Notes: a model not told the origin generated them from the sequence alone. A stretch of 64,000 nucleotides of DNA from JAJYSO01 sp964586655 (GCA_964586655.1 CAZPGY010000001.1:1-64000), one strand, 5' to 3'. Positions 34,674 through 44,983 are shown, numbered from the stretch's first letter. A program made the numbers and translations.

Positions 34674-37600
34674 ATGATTCTCTTCTTCGGCAATCCTCAG
34701 GAAAAAGTGTTTGCAGTACAAGCCGCTTCGTCGCTATCAGCAATTGATTTGGACAAGCTCAACTGGCTCTTCGGCGGAGCTTCAAAAATAGAAGACCACA
34801 AGGTCAAGGGTACCTTTGTCGGTCCGCGAAAAAGCATGATTTCCCCCTGGAGCACCAGTGCCGTAGAGATTACGCAGACCATGAACATCGAAGGGATTTT
34901 TCGCATGGAAGAATTCCATCGTTTTCATGAGGAAACCGATGAATATGATTACTTGGTTGCTGAACGCTATCACGGCTTAGATCAAGATATTTTCACCATC
35001 GACCACGATCCGGAACCCATTAAGTCCGTAGAGAGAGTAGAAGAGCACAACCAGCTTGAAGGCTTAGCCTTAAGTGATGATGAAATTGATTACCTCAACA
35101 ATCTTTCCGAAAGATTGGGTCGCCCGTTGACCGATTCTGAAGTCTTTGGCTTTTCACAAATCAATTCGGAGCACTGCCGGCACAAGATTTTTAACGGTAC
35201 TTTTATCATCGATGGCAAAGAGAAACCGGCTTCCTTGTTTAAGCTGATTAAAAAAACCTCTAAAACCCATCCCAACAGCATCGTTTCGGCATACAAAGAC
35301 AATGTGGCTTTCATTAAAGGACCGCGAATACAGCAATTTGCCCCCCTTCGTGCCGATGTGGCTGATTATTACCAAAATTTTGATTTTGATGCGGTAATCT
35401 CCCTCAAAGCCGAAACCCACAACTTTCCCACTACGGTTGAACCTTTTAGTGGAGCAGCTACCGGCAGCGGCGGGGAAATCCGCGATCGCCTGGCCGGAGG
35501 AAAAGGCTCCTTGCCCTTGGCAGGAACAGCCGTCTATATGACTGCTTACAGCCGGTTGAGAAAGGAGGCTGAAAAAAGCAAAGCCTCCTGGGAAAACCAC
35601 GTGGCAGAACGGGATTGGCTGTATCAAACCCCACTCGACATTTTAATTAAAGCCTCAAATGGTGCTTCTGATTTCGGCAATAAATTTGGTCAGCCACTGA
35701 TTGCAGGTTCCGTCCTCACTTTTGAGCACAAAGAACACGGTCGCGAAATTGGCTATGACAAAGCCATTATGCTGGCCGGTGGTATTGGCTATGCCAAAGC
35801 CGATCAAGCGCTTAAAGGCACCCCCAAAAAAGGCGATCAGATTGTGGTCTTAGGGGGTGAGAATTACCGTATCGGTATGGGCGGCGCAGCTGTTTCCTCC
35901 GCAGATACCGGGCAGAGTGAAGGACATTTGGAACTCAATGCCGTACAGCGAGCCAATCCGGAAATGCAAAAACGAGCCGCCAATGCCATCCGCGGAATGG
36001 TGGAGCGCAAAGAAAACCCCATCATCTCAGTCCACGATCACGGCGCCGGCGGACACCTGAATGCGCTAAGTGAACTGGTAGAAGACACCGGAGGCCACAT
36101 CGATTTGGACAAACTGCCCATTGGGGATGCTACCCTGTCTGCCAAAGAAAAAATCGGCAACGAATCTCAAGAACGCATGGGCTTGTTGCTGGCCAAAAAA
36201 CACCTAAACATTCTAAAAGCCGTTTCTGACCGCGAGCGTACGCCTATGTATAGTGTGGGGGAAGTTACCGGAGATAAAATCTTCAAATTCGAAGGCACCG
36301 AAAAAGGCGAGAAGCCTTTTGATTTGCTGTTGAAAGACATGTTTGGCAATTCTCCAAAAACCATTATGAAGGATCGTTCGGTAGAGCGCACCTATGATCG
36401 CTTGTCCTATGACAATACAGAAATATACACTTACCTCAAACAAGTGCTGACCCTCGAGGCCGTGGCCAGTAAAGATTGGTTGACCAACAAAGTGGATCGT
36501 TGTGTGACCGGTCGAGTGGCCAAACAGCAAACGGTGGGGGCGCTGCAATTGCCGCTCAACAACTGCGGCGTGATGGCCTTGGATTACAATGGCAAATACG
36601 GCGTAGCCACTGCCATTGGTCATTCTCCGGTATCTGCTTTGGTCGATCCCGTGGCGGGTTCTCGCAATTCGGTAGCCGAAGCACTAACCAATATCGTTTG
36701 GGCACCCTTGGCAGAAGGTTTAAAATCTGTCTCCCTTTCTGCCAACTGGATGTGGCCCTGTAATAATGAAGGAGAAGACGCCCGTTTGTACAATGCCGTA
36801 GAAGGTTTATCAGATTTTGTCATCGACCTGGGAATCAATATTCCCACGGGGAAAGATTCGCTGTCGATGAAACAGAAATACGAAGACAAAGAAGTGGCCG
36901 CCCCGGGAACGGTCATCATCTCGGCAGCCGGGCAGTGTAATAACATCAAACGAGTTGTAGAGCCGGTTCTGCAAAAAGAGGGCGGTGCCCTTTATTACAT
37001 CAATTTCTCCCAAGACGATTTTAAATTAGGCGGCTCTTCCTTTGGGCAGATTTTAAGTAAAGTTGGTCAGGAAGTACCTACAATCAAAGATGCAGATTTT
37101 GTTGTCCGCGCTTTTAATGCCATTCAAACGCTTATTGCACAAGATTTGATCTTGGCCGGACACGATGTGGCTTCGGGCGGATTGATTACCACTTTACTCG
37201 AAATGTGTTTTGCCGAAAACGATTTGGGTGCCGATTTGGATTTATCCGATTTAGGCGAAACAGACTCGGTAAAGCTCTTGTTTAATGAAAATGCCGGGAT
37301 TGTTTTTCAAGCTAAAGATCCATCCGTAGAAAAATTGCTCGACGACAAGAAAATCGCTTATTTCAAAATCGGAGAAGTCACTGACACTCCTGCGCTATCC
37401 CTTAAAAACGGAGGAGATCAGTTTAATTTTTCTATTCCCGAGCTGCGAGATACCTGGTTTGAAACCTCCTATCTGTTAGACCAACAACAAAGCGGCTCCG
37501 ATAAAGCCGAGGAGCGCTATAAAAATTATAAAAACCAACCGCTTCACTTTAAATTTCCCGATCATTTTACCGGAAAGATCCCGCAAACTTCAAGTGGACA

Positions 37601-38357
37601 AAAAATAAAAGCGGCCATTATCCGGGAAAAAGGCTCCAATTCTGAACGAGAAATGGCACGGGCCTTATATTTGGCGGGATTTGAAGTCAAAGATATTCAT
37701 ATGACCGATTTGACCACCGGCCGTGAAAACCTCGAAGATATTCAGTTTATTGCCGCCGTGGGTGGGTTCTCCAATTCTGATGTGCTGGGCAGTGCCAAAG
37801 GCTGGGCCGGCGCATTTTTATACAACGAAAAGGCCAATACCGCCTTGAAGAATTTCTTTAACCGGGAAGACACCTTATCTCTGGGGGTTTGTAACGGTTG
37901 TCAACTGTTTATCGAAATGGGCTTGATCAATCCCGACCATGCCGATAAACCCAAAATGTTGCACAACGATTCCGGGAAATTTGAATGTACGTTTACCACC
38001 ATCGACATCCCCGAAAACAAATCAGTGATGCTGTCGTCACTATCAGGCAGCCGACTTGGGATCTGGGCGGCACACGGCGAAGGAAAATTCCATTTGCCTT
38101 ACGCAGAAGAAAAGTACAATATTGTGGGAAAATACGGCTACGACCGTTTCCCGGCCAATCCCAACGGCTCAGACTACAACACGGCCATGCTCTGTGATGA
38201 TTCCGGACGCCACCTGGTGATGATGCCGCATTTGGAACGGTCCACCTTTTCCTGGAACTGGCCCTATTACCCTAAAAATCGCCAAGAAGACGAAGTAACG
38301 CCCTGGTTGGAAGCTTTCGTTAATGCACGGAAATGGCTGGAAGAGAAGGGAAAATAA
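34674..38357 (+). CDS. purL: Phosphoribosylformylglycinamidine synthase (large single-chain type)
   Basis: It converts FGAR to FGAM using glutamine. With 1227 residues it is the fused form, having an N-terminal PurS-like part, two AIR-synthase-like halves (for example SAETHNFP-like KAETHNFPTTVEPF and SVHDHGAGGHLNALSE) and a C-terminal glutaminase with the nucleophile in GVCNGCQLF. The start at 34674 (MILFFGNPQ) is preferred because a TAACTTTG promoter box lies between it and the earlier ATG at 34629. No purine riboswitch was recognised upstream. Confidence 0.95.
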   Translation: MILFFGNPQEKVFAVQAASSLSAIDLDKLNWLFGGASKIEDHKVKGTFVGPRKSMISPWSTSAVEITQTMNIEGIFRMEEFHRFHEETDEYDYLVAERYHGLDQDIFTIDHDPEPIKSVERVEEHNQLEGLALSDDEIDYLNNLSERLGRPLTDSEVFGFSQINSEHCRHKIFNGTFIIDGKEKPASLFKLIKKTSKTHPNSIVSAYKDNVAFIKGPRIQQFAPLRADVADYYQNFDFDAVISLKAETHNFPTTVEPFSGAATGSGGEIRDRLAGGKGSLPLAGTAVYMTAYSRLRKEAEKSKASWENHVAERDWLYQTPLDILIKASNGASDFGNKFGQPLIAGSVLTFEHKEHGREIGYDKAIMLAGGIGYAKADQALKGTPKKGDQIVVLGGENYRIGMGGAAVSSADTGQSEGHLELNAVQRANPEMQKRAANAIRGMVERKENPIISVHDHGAGGHLNALSELVEDTGGHIDLDKLPIGDATLSAKEKIGNESQERMGLLLAKKHLNILKAVSDRERTPMYSVGEVTGDKIFKFEGTEKGEKPFDLLLKDMFGNSPKTIMKDRSVERTYDRLSYDNTEIYTYLKQVLTLEAVASKDWLTNKVDRCVTGRVAKQQTVGALQLPLNNCGVMALDYNGKYGVATAIGHSPVSALVDPVAGSRNSVAEALTNIVWAPLAEGLKSVSLSANWMWPCNNEGEDARLYNAVEGLSDFVIDLGINIPTGKDSLSMKQKYEDKEVAAPGTVIISAAGQCNNIKRVVEPVLQKEGGALYYINFSQDDFKLGGSSFGQILSKVGQEVPTIKDADFVVRAFNAIQTLIAQDLILAGHDVASGGLITTLLEMCFAENDLGADLDLSDLGETDSVKLLFNENAGIVFQAKDPSVEKLLDDKKIAYFKIGEVTDTPALSLKNGGDQFNFSIPELRDTWFETSYLLDQQQSGSDKAEERYKNYKNQPLHFKFPDHFTGKIPQTSSGQKIKAAIIREKGSNSEREMARALYLAGFEVKDIHMTDLTTGRENLEDIQFIAAVGGFSNSDVLGSAKGWAGAFLYNEKANTALKNFFNREDTLSLGVCNGCQLFIEMGLINPDHADKPKMLHNDSGKFECTFTTIDIPENKSVMLSSLSGSRLGIWAAHGEGKFHLPYAEEKYNIVGKYGYDRFPANPNGSDYNTAMLCDDSGRHLVMMPHLERSTFSWNWPYYPKNRQEDEVTPWLEAFVNARKWLEEKGK

Positions 38358-38545
38358 AATCGAAGACGAAACCGAAATGGAAAGGCTTGATGGGTGGGTT
38401 TTGGTGAATGTTTCTCGATAAGACGCTGATACGTAAAGATATAGCCACTTTTACCTGTATATAACGGAGCTTTGACTAAAAATAGACCGGCATTAATGCG
38501 AACTATCACGAGCTTCTAAAAAAGCATGAAATCCATTCCGTATAA

Positions 38546-38577
38546 TTTGCCCAATTTACAATTATGCGCTAATTTTG
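38546..38577 (+). promoter_or_regulatory. Promoter of the metal-efflux operon
   Basis: TTTG (38546-38549), a 20-bp spacer and TAATTTTG (38570-38577) form the best -33/-7 pair in the window. The ATG of the first gene follows 6 bases later, so the leader is very short. Confidence 0.65.
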
Positions 38578-38582
38578 CGCCG

Positions 38583-38894
38583 ATGAAAGTTGTGGTTTAC
38601 ATCTTCTCCCTTTATCTACTCGGTTTAAATTTCTTACCGTGTAGCGATGTATTTCCACAAAAAAACCACCAGAAAAGCACCACATTGACAGAACATACCC
38701 TGGATCACGGACACCATCACCAAGATTCTTGCTCCCCTTTTTGTCAATGCCATTGCTGCCATGTTCATGTAGTTGAACTCGATGCAGTTGCCTATGAACC
38801 CATAGATATGGAGTTTAGGGCTTCTCTTTTTTTTCATCTCGATTCTTTCGGTTGGGAAATTCCACATTCTTTTTTACAACCTCCTATAGTTTAA
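38583..38894 (+). CDS. DUF6660-like small secreted His/Cys-rich protein
   Basis: A 103-residue protein with an N-terminal export signal (KVVVYIFSLYLLGLNFLPCS). This is followed by a His/Cys-rich segment (HTLDHGHHHQDSCSPFCQCH) likely to bind Cu, Zn or a similar metal. The ATG at 38583, just after the promoter, is preferred to 38526. It is the first gene of the czc-like operon, 63 bp upstream of the pump gene. A role as periplasmic metal chaperone or sensor is inferred from position and composition only. Confidence 0.75.
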   Translation: MKVVVYIFSLYLLGLNFLPCSDVFPQKNHQKSTTLTEHTLDHGHHHQDSCSPFCQCHCCHVHVVELDAVAYEPIDMEFRASLFFHLDSFGWEIPHSFLQPPIV

Positions 38895-38957
38895 TTCAAT
38901 CTGTACAGCCACAGGTATGTCCTGTTCTCACGTTAAGTTGAATTAAATTATATTTTC

Positions 38958-41900
38958 ATGATCAATAAAATCATCGCGTTTTCCATACGGAATAAGTTTA
39001 TTGTCGGGCTTTTTATCGCCGCTTTAATTGGCGTTGGCTCCTACTCAATGTACACCATCAATTTAGGGGTACAACCCGACATCACTAACAATCAGGTGCA
39101 GGTCATCACCGTTTCTCAAAATCTGGCCACCGAAGATATTGAGCAATTTATCACTTACCCGGTCGAACTGGCGATGTCAAACCTACCAGGGGTGAAAGAG
39201 GTGCGATCCATTTCTCGTTTTGGCTTGTCGGTGGTCACCATTGTCTTTGAAGATGATATGGGCACTTATTTGCCGCGCCAGCTGGTGAGCCAAAAGCTCA
39301 GTCAGGTGAAAGAAGCTATTCCAGACCAGTTTGGAAGCCCTAATATGGGGCCGATTAGTACAGGTTTAGGAGAAATTTTTCAATATACCATTCAACCCAA
39401 AGAGGGTTATGAAGACCAATACACCCTCACAGAGCTGCGCACCATTCAAGATTGGATTGTGGCGCGCCAAATGGCCCTAACCGAAGGAGTGGTGGCCGTA
39501 AATGCTTTTGGCGGATACATCAAACAGTATGAAATTGCTATTGATCCCGCTAAACTCAATGCCATGAACGTAACCATGGCCGAAGTATTTGAAGCATTAA
39601 AACGCAATAATGTCAATACCGGAGGTGCTTATATCGAACGTCACAATCAGGCCAATTTTATCCGTGGAAAAGGTTTGGTACATTCCATAGAAGATTTACA
39701 AAAAATCCCTGTGAAAACGGTGGGCGGCATCCCCATTTTGATTGAAGATGTGGCCGAACATGTGGGCTATGGTCACCAAGTGCGTTATGGGGCATTTACC
39801 AAAGACGGACACGAAGCCGTTGGCGGTATGGTCATGATGCTACGAGGCGCCAATCCGAATACGGTTATTGAACATGTGAAAGACAAAATGAAAGAAGTGG
39901 AAGAATCGCTTCCCGAAGGCCTGACCATCAAACCATTTCTCGATCGCAGTGAGCTCATTGATCGCACCACCGATACCATTGAAAAAAACCTCATCGAAGG
40001 GGCATTAATTGTCATTTTTGTCTTGGTATTGCTCTTGGGGAGCCTACGCGGTGGCTTAGTGACCGCCTCCCTCATCCCGTTGTCTCTACTATTTGCTTTT
40101 GTACTCATGAAAATTTTTGGTGTCTGGGCCAACTTGATGTCTCTGGGGGCCATCGATTTTGGAATCATTGTAGATGGGGCCGTAATTATTGTAGAAGGGA
40201 CTGTACACAAAATTGAAAAACACATCAGAAAAAAACGCGAGCAACTGGTCAATTTTAGTATGGATGACCTGGTCTATGACGCGGCCAGCGGCGTGATGAA
40301 TTCAGCCTTTTTTGGGCAAATTATTATTTTAATCGTGTTTACCCCCATCCTGTTTCTTACCGGTGTGGAAGGCAAAATGTTCCGCCCCATGGCTTTTACC
40401 TTCGGATTTGCCGTATTAGGAGCCATTATCTTATGCCTGACTTATGTGCCGGCAGTGACAGCCCTGGTGATGAAACCGGCTATTGGGCGAAAAAATTGGT
40501 TCTATCGCTTGGAAGATCACATGCATCACTTCAGTGAAAAAATGATGAAGAAAATTCATAATGCATATCGTCCGGTAATTCTGGGCTGTTTAAAACATCG
40601 CCTATTGATCTTGATTGCTGCCCTACTCCTTTTGGCAGGCGGTGGCTATACGTTTAGTAAAATGGGGGGCGAATTTATTCCGAGTATAGATGAAGGGGAT
40701 ATCGCCATGCAGGTGATGCTGCGACCCGGCAGTTCTTTAAGCCAAGCCATTGAAACCACTACCCGTATAGAAAAAATGATTTTAGCCAATTTCCCGGAAG
40801 TAAAAACCATGGTCTCGCGTATTGGTGTAGCTGACATCCCCACTGATCCCATGCCGATGGATATTGCCGATACTTTTATCATCCTTGAAAAAGACAAAGA
40901 CCAATGGGTCTCGGCCGATAACAAAAAAGAGCTCATTGAAGAAATTAAAGAAAAATTGTCGGTTATCCCCGGAATAAACCTCGTGTTCAGCCAGCCTTTA
41001 GAATTGCGGTTCAACGAACTATTGACCGGAGTTCGGCAAGATTTGGCGGTCAAATTGTACGGACCAAATTTAAGCGTACTGGCCGAAAAAGGAGAACAGA
41101 TGAAAAAAATTATCCAATCGGTTCCCGGTGCCAGCGATGTTACCTTAGAAGCCACTTCGGGATTGCCGCAAATCACCGTAGATTACAACCGACAAAAAGT
41201 GGCGCAATACGGATTGGATATTGCCAAACTGAACAACTATGTGAGTATGGCTTTTGCCGGCAAACAAGCCGGAGTCATCTTTGAAGGCGAGCGCCGGTTT
41301 GCTTTAGTTGTGCGTTTGGATAAAGCGCATCGCGGCAGTATTGAAGATTTAAAAAACCTGTTGATCGATTTGCCCGGCGGCACACAAATCCCCATCAAGG
41401 AAGTGGCAAAAATCAGCTACCAACCCGGTCCTATGCAGATTTCACGTGAAAACACCTCCCGACGCATTTATGTGGGAGTCAATGTGCGTGACCGCGATGT
41501 GGAATCTTTAGTAGAAGCCATTCAGAAAAAAATAGATGCTCAGTTGTCTCTGCCCGCCGGCTACCACATCGATTATGGCGGCGCCTATGAAAACCTTGAA
41601 CGCGCTAAAGCCCGATTGGCTATTGTGGTGCCTATTGCCATGGCACTGATTTTTATCTTACTTTATTTCGCGTTAAACTCAATATCTGAATCCATTATGA
41701 TTTATGTTGCTGTCCCTTTGGCTGCTGTTGGCGGTGTTTTTGCACTTGCCATTCGCGGAATGCCCTTTAGCATCTCCGCCGGCGTTGGTTTTATTGTGCT
41801 TTTCGGCGTTGCCGTTTTAAACGGATTGGTGCTCATCAGCCGTTTAAACACCCTGAAAAAAGAGGGGGTTGACAAGGTGAAAAAGCGTATTCTAATTGGA

Positions 41901-43373
41901 ACCCAAGAGCGACTCCGTCCAATTTTATTGACCGCTTTAGCGGCTATTGCGGGTTTTATGCCAATGGCCTTATCCACCAGCCCCGGAGCTACTGTACAAC
42001 GCCCGTTGGCAACTGTTGTGATTGGAGGACTGATTAGTGCTACGCTGCTGACTTTAATTGTCGTACCAATTTTGTATTCCTATATCGAAAATCGTACCAC
42101 CCAAAAATCTCAAAACAAGAAGCGATTAAACACCACCGTGATTATTGCCTTGCTCACTATGGGATTGCTGGGAGTTAGCCAAAACGTCAATGCCCAAAGC
42201 CTGCCAAGAGATCAGCATTTGCCTGAATTGACACTGCAGGCCGCCGTAAAGAAAGCCAAAGCAAGTTATCCCAAACTGCAGGCCGCCCAACTTCGCATCA
42301 ATCAACAGAAAAAACGCAAAAAAACGGCTTGGGACTTGGGAACTACAGAAATTTCTGTCAGCGCTGAAGAGCTGCCTAACGGGTTTAATTTAGATCAAGG
42401 CGTCACTACCCTCAGCATTAGCCAAAATGAAATTGATGTGTTTGGTATTCATCCTAAAAATGTATTGCAAAAACAGAAGATCACACTGGATAAAATTGCT
42501 TATAACTTAACCGCCGAACAAATTGAACGTCAAGTTCAACTGGCCTGGAGTAAGGTTTATACCACAAGAGGGAAATATCAGCTCTATGTAAAACTTGACT
42601 CTATTTTCAAAAATTTTAAACGCGCGGCCAAACTGCGATACCAAACCGCTGCTTCTTCAAAATTGGACTATTTAACGGCCAAAAACCAGGTGCATCGGGT
42701 TGCTTTAAACAAAAAACAAGCCTATCGCGATTATCAGGCCAGTTTACAAAGCTTTAATCGTTGGTTTATAAGCGACACTTTATTTGGCATCTCCACACAA
42801 CAAATCGATCTGATTACACAACCTATTATGAAGTTTGCAGATTCGATTGCTTCACATCCTTTATTGCGATATAAGCATCAGCAAATCGAGGTGGCAGAAG
42901 CAAATTACAAAGTCCAAAAATCGGCTTTTTTGCCCAAATTAAATCTCGAATACGGCCGACAAAAAATTGCCGGAGTCAGCGGATTCAACCGTTTTCAAAT
43001 AGGAATCTCCATTCCGTTGATATTCAACAAAAAACTGGGGGAAACACAATCGGCAAAAGTGGCGACACAAATTGCTGAACAAGAATATCAAACGGCAAAA
43101 TTGGAAATGAATGCCAAGTATAATCAACTGCGTCAAAATTACCAAAAATGGTTGGAGTCTTGGCAATTTTATCAACAAGAGGCTCTTCCTTTAGCGCAAA
43201 CACAAGGCAAAGGTGCCCTATTTGCATTTAAACACGGCAGCATTGATTATACCGATTTCTTGCAAACCATACGCGATGCCATTAAAGTTGAAGTCGATTC
43301 TTGGGAAGCCTTGAATCAGTATTTACAAGCTAAATATGAACTGCTATTTTTCCTCAATTCACCACAATTCTAA
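38958..43373 (+). CDS. CzcA/CusA-type metal efflux pump fused to a TolC-like outer-membrane factor
   Basis: One 1471-residue frame encodes two proteins in series. Residues 1 to about 1045 are a heavy-metal RND pump with twelve membrane segments and acidic residues in the fourth (LGAIDFGIIVDGAVIIVEG). Residues from about 1080 form an outer-membrane efflux (TolC-like) domain rich in Gln and coiled coil. The junction (1054-1079) reads KKRLNTTVIIALLTMGLLG then VSQNVNA, a typical signal peptide with a cleavage site before Q1080. So the chain may be cut after insertion. The adaptor gene follows 12 bp later. The metal is unknown. Confidence 0.93.
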   Translation: MINKIIAFSIRNKFIVGLFIAALIGVGSYSMYTINLGVQPDITNNQVQVITVSQNLATEDIEQFITYPVELAMSNLPGVKEVRSISRFGLSVVTIVFEDDMGTYLPRQLVSQKLSQVKEAIPDQFGSPNMGPISTGLGEIFQYTIQPKEGYEDQYTLTELRTIQDWIVARQMALTEGVVAVNAFGGYIKQYEIAIDPAKLNAMNVTMAEVFEALKRNNVNTGGAYIERHNQANFIRGKGLVHSIEDLQKIPVKTVGGIPILIEDVAEHVGYGHQVRYGAFTKDGHEAVGGMVMMLRGANPNTVIEHVKDKMKEVEESLPEGLTIKPFLDRSELIDRTTDTIEKNLIEGALIVIFVLVLLLGSLRGGLVTASLIPLSLLFAFVLMKIFGVWANLMSLGAIDFGIIVDGAVIIVEGTVHKIEKHIRKKREQLVNFSMDDLVYDAASGVMNSAFFGQIIILIVFTPILFLTGVEGKMFRPMAFTFGFAVLGAIILCLTYVPAVTALVMKPAIGRKNWFYRLEDHMHHFSEKMMKKIHNAYRPVILGCLKHRLLILIAALLLLAGGGYTFSKMGGEFIPSIDEGDIAMQVMLRPGSSLSQAIETTTRIEKMILANFPEVKTMVSRIGVADIPTDPMPMDIADTFIILEKDKDQWVSADNKKELIEEIKEKLSVIPGINLVFSQPLELRFNELLTGVRQDLAVKLYGPNLSVLAEKGEQMKKIIQSVPGASDVTLEATSGLPQITVDYNRQKVAQYGLDIAKLNNYVSMAFAGKQAGVIFEGERRFALVVRLDKAHRGSIEDLKNLLIDLPGGTQIPIKEVAKISYQPGPMQISRENTSRRIYVGVNVRDRDVESLVEAIQKKIDAQLSLPAGYHIDYGGAYENLERAKARLAIVVPIAMALIFILLYFALNSISESIMIYVAVPLAAVGGVFALAIRGMPFSISAGVGFIVLFGVAVLNGLVLISRLNTLKKEGVDKVKKRILIGTQERLRPILLTALAAIAGFMPMALSTSPGATVQRPLATVVIGGLISATLLTLIVVPILYSYIENRTTQKSQNKKRLNTTVIIALLTMGLLGVSQNVNAQSLPRDQHLPELTLQAAVKKAKASYPKLQAAQLRINQQKKRKKTAWDLGTTEISVSAEELPNGFNLDQGVTTLSISQNEIDVFGIHPKNVLQKQKITLDKIAYNLTAEQIERQVQLAWSKVYTTRGKYQLYVKLDSIFKNFKRAAKLRYQTAASSKLDYLTAKNQVHRVALNKKQAYRDYQASLQSFNRWFISDTLFGISTQQIDLITQPIMKFADSIASHPLLRYKHQQIEVAEANYKVQKSAFLPKLNLEYGRQKIAGVSGFNRFQIGISIPLIFNKKLGETQSAKVATQIAEQEYQTAKLEMNAKYNQLRQNYQKWLESWQFYQQEALPLAQTQGKGALFAFKHGSIDYTDFLQTIRDAIKVEVDSWEALNQYLQAKYELLFFLNSPQF

Positions 43374-43385
43374 AGACAGATCATT

Positions 43386-44618
43386 ATGAATTATATCAAT
43401 AAATCAATACTCATAAAAAGTATTTTGATGGGGCTGCTCCTCATCGGACTGGGGAGCTGTAATCCCTCAGAGAAAACAAATGCAACGCAAGCTTCCGACA
43501 ATCCTAAACAGCACCATGCTCACGGCGAAAAAGAAAGTCTGGAAGAAACGGTACTGCATTGGTCAACACAAAAGGCAGCGGCCGTGGGGCTAACATTTGG
43601 AGAATTGCCTACCCGTGCTATAACCGGCTATGTACAAACCAATGGCTGGCTGGAGGTTGACCCCCAAGACAAGGCTACAGTAACGCCTTTGATTGGTGCC
43701 AATGTAACAGCCATCAAGGTGATTGAAGGCGATAAAGTTGAAGCCGGTCAAGTGTTGGGATATTTGAGTCATCCCGATTTAATCAAGCTGCAAACCAATT
43801 ATGCCAAGACTTATTATGAGTTGGCCTATTTAGAAAAAGAATATCAACGTAAAAAAACCTTATTTGAAGGCGAAGTCGCTTCGGGGCGAGCGTTTCAACA
43901 AACCAAGGCTCAGTACTTTGGCACCAAAGGCATGCTTGAAGGGCTGGGAGCGCAACTAAAAATGATGGGGCTGAATTTACATCGAATTCGTTCCGGAAAC
44001 ATTTATACCCAAGTACCCATTGTGAGTCCAATTGAAGGGTATATTGAAGAAGTACACATTAAAATTGGCGAATATGCTTCTCAAGGCAATCCACTATTCG
44101 ACATCATAAACACTGCTCATGTTCATGCCGACCTGATGGTGTTTGAAAAAGATGCCCGCAAAATAAAAGTAGGACAAAAAGTGATTGTCAACGTGGGAAC
44201 TGCACCTGACACCCCGTTAGAAGCTACCATTTACGCCGTGGGGAAAACCTTTGAAAAGAACCCCAAAGCTGTGCACGTTCATGCTGATATGGTCACTCAT
44301 TCGGAACAACAACTGCTACCGGGCATGTATATTACCGGAAAGATTTTAACCTCAAAAACAAAAGTGCCGGCTTTACCACAAGAAGCCGTAATTACCGAAG
44401 AGGGGCAAAACTATATTTTCACAGCCGAGAAAGTGACCAAAAACGGGAAACAACAATGGGCCTTTTATCCACACAAAGTGGTCACCGGACAAAAATCGGA
44501 AGGCTGGGTGGAAATCAAACTACCCAAACCCTTGCCCAAAGATCATCAAGTGGTTTGGAACAAAGCCTACTACCTAATCGCCGATATCAAAAAAAGCGAA
44601 ACCTCACATTCGCACTAA
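43386..44618 (+). CDS. RND efflux periplasmic adaptor (CzcB/CusB type), lipoprotein
   Basis: It links the inner-membrane pump to the outer-membrane factor. The 410-residue protein has a lipoprotein signal (LMGLLLIGLGSC), then a His-rich patch (KQHHAHGEKE). A barrel-sandwich and alpha-hairpin (about 100-200) and beta-barrel domains (VIVNVGTAPDTPLEATIYAVG) follow. The C-terminus is again His-containing (SETSHSH). Together with the upstream pump-OMF fusion it supplies a complete tripartite metal exporter. Confidence 0.92.
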   Translation: MNYINKSILIKSILMGLLLIGLGSCNPSEKTNATQASDNPKQHHAHGEKESLEETVLHWSTQKAAAVGLTFGELPTRAITGYVQTNGWLEVDPQDKATVTPLIGANVTAIKVIEGDKVEAGQVLGYLSHPDLIKLQTNYAKTYYELAYLEKEYQRKKTLFEGEVASGRAFQQTKAQYFGTKGMLEGLGAQLKMMGLNLHRIRSGNIYTQVPIVSPIEGYIEEVHIKIGEYASQGNPLFDIINTAHVHADLMVFEKDARKIKVGQKVIVNVGTAPDTPLEATIYAVGKTFEKNPKAVHVHADMVTHSEQQLLPGMYITGKILTSKTKVPALPQEAVITEEGQNYIFTAEKVTKNGKQQWAFYPHKVVTGQKSEGWVEIKLPKPLPKDHQVVWNKAYYLIADIKKSETSHSH

Positions 44619-44701
44619 GTGAAAAGGGAGTAAAAAAGGAAGTTATGCGGATCTATTCGAAGTTAACTGACATGTAGAAAACTCAATACCAAAATTTTAT
44701 T

Positions 44702-44709
44702 TACTTTTG
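44702..44709 (+). promoter_or_regulatory. Candidate -7 box of the small membrane protein gene
   Basis: TACTTTTG ends 20 nt before the ATG at 44730, the spacing seen at other genes in this window. Confidence 0.45.
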
Positions 44710-44729
44710 ATTTATAAAGTTACTTCCCC

Positions 44730-44915
44730 ATGGTAGACCCCAAGATACTGATTAAAAAAATTGTGCTTTCTTGGCTGATTATTTCCGTTCTGCTCGTGTT
44801 GGCATACAGCTTTAACTTCATTTCCGGAGAGACTCTGTGCTATGCCGTACTCACTTTTACGGTTGTTTCTATCGCAAGTGCTGTCGCAGCCAAAAACCTT
44901 AAAGACAGTTTTTAA
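44730..44915 (+). CDS. Small two-helix membrane protein, unknown
   Basis: A 61-residue protein with two hydrophobic segments (about 11-30 and 36-54) separated by NFISGET. Lys residues at both ends suggest both termini lie in the cytoplasm. I do not recognise a family. Support comes from the promoter box 20 nt upstream and from the clear membrane-protein pattern. It lies 111 bp after the efflux operon and may be independent of it. Confidence 0.5.
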   Translation: MVDPKILIKKIVLSWLIISVLLVLAYSFNFISGETLCYAVLTFTVVSIASAVAAKNLKDSF

Positions 44916-44983
44916 CTCCAATTTGATTCCTTAGTTATGCGGAAGTGCCCTATAAGTTGGACTGAGGATTTCTCAGATCAACC

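Noticed and set aside
42100..42200. Sequencing error joining separate pump and outer-membrane factor genes
   Set aside because: The frame is uninterrupted with no nearby stop, and such fusions are known in Bacteroidetes, so the fusion is accepted as real.
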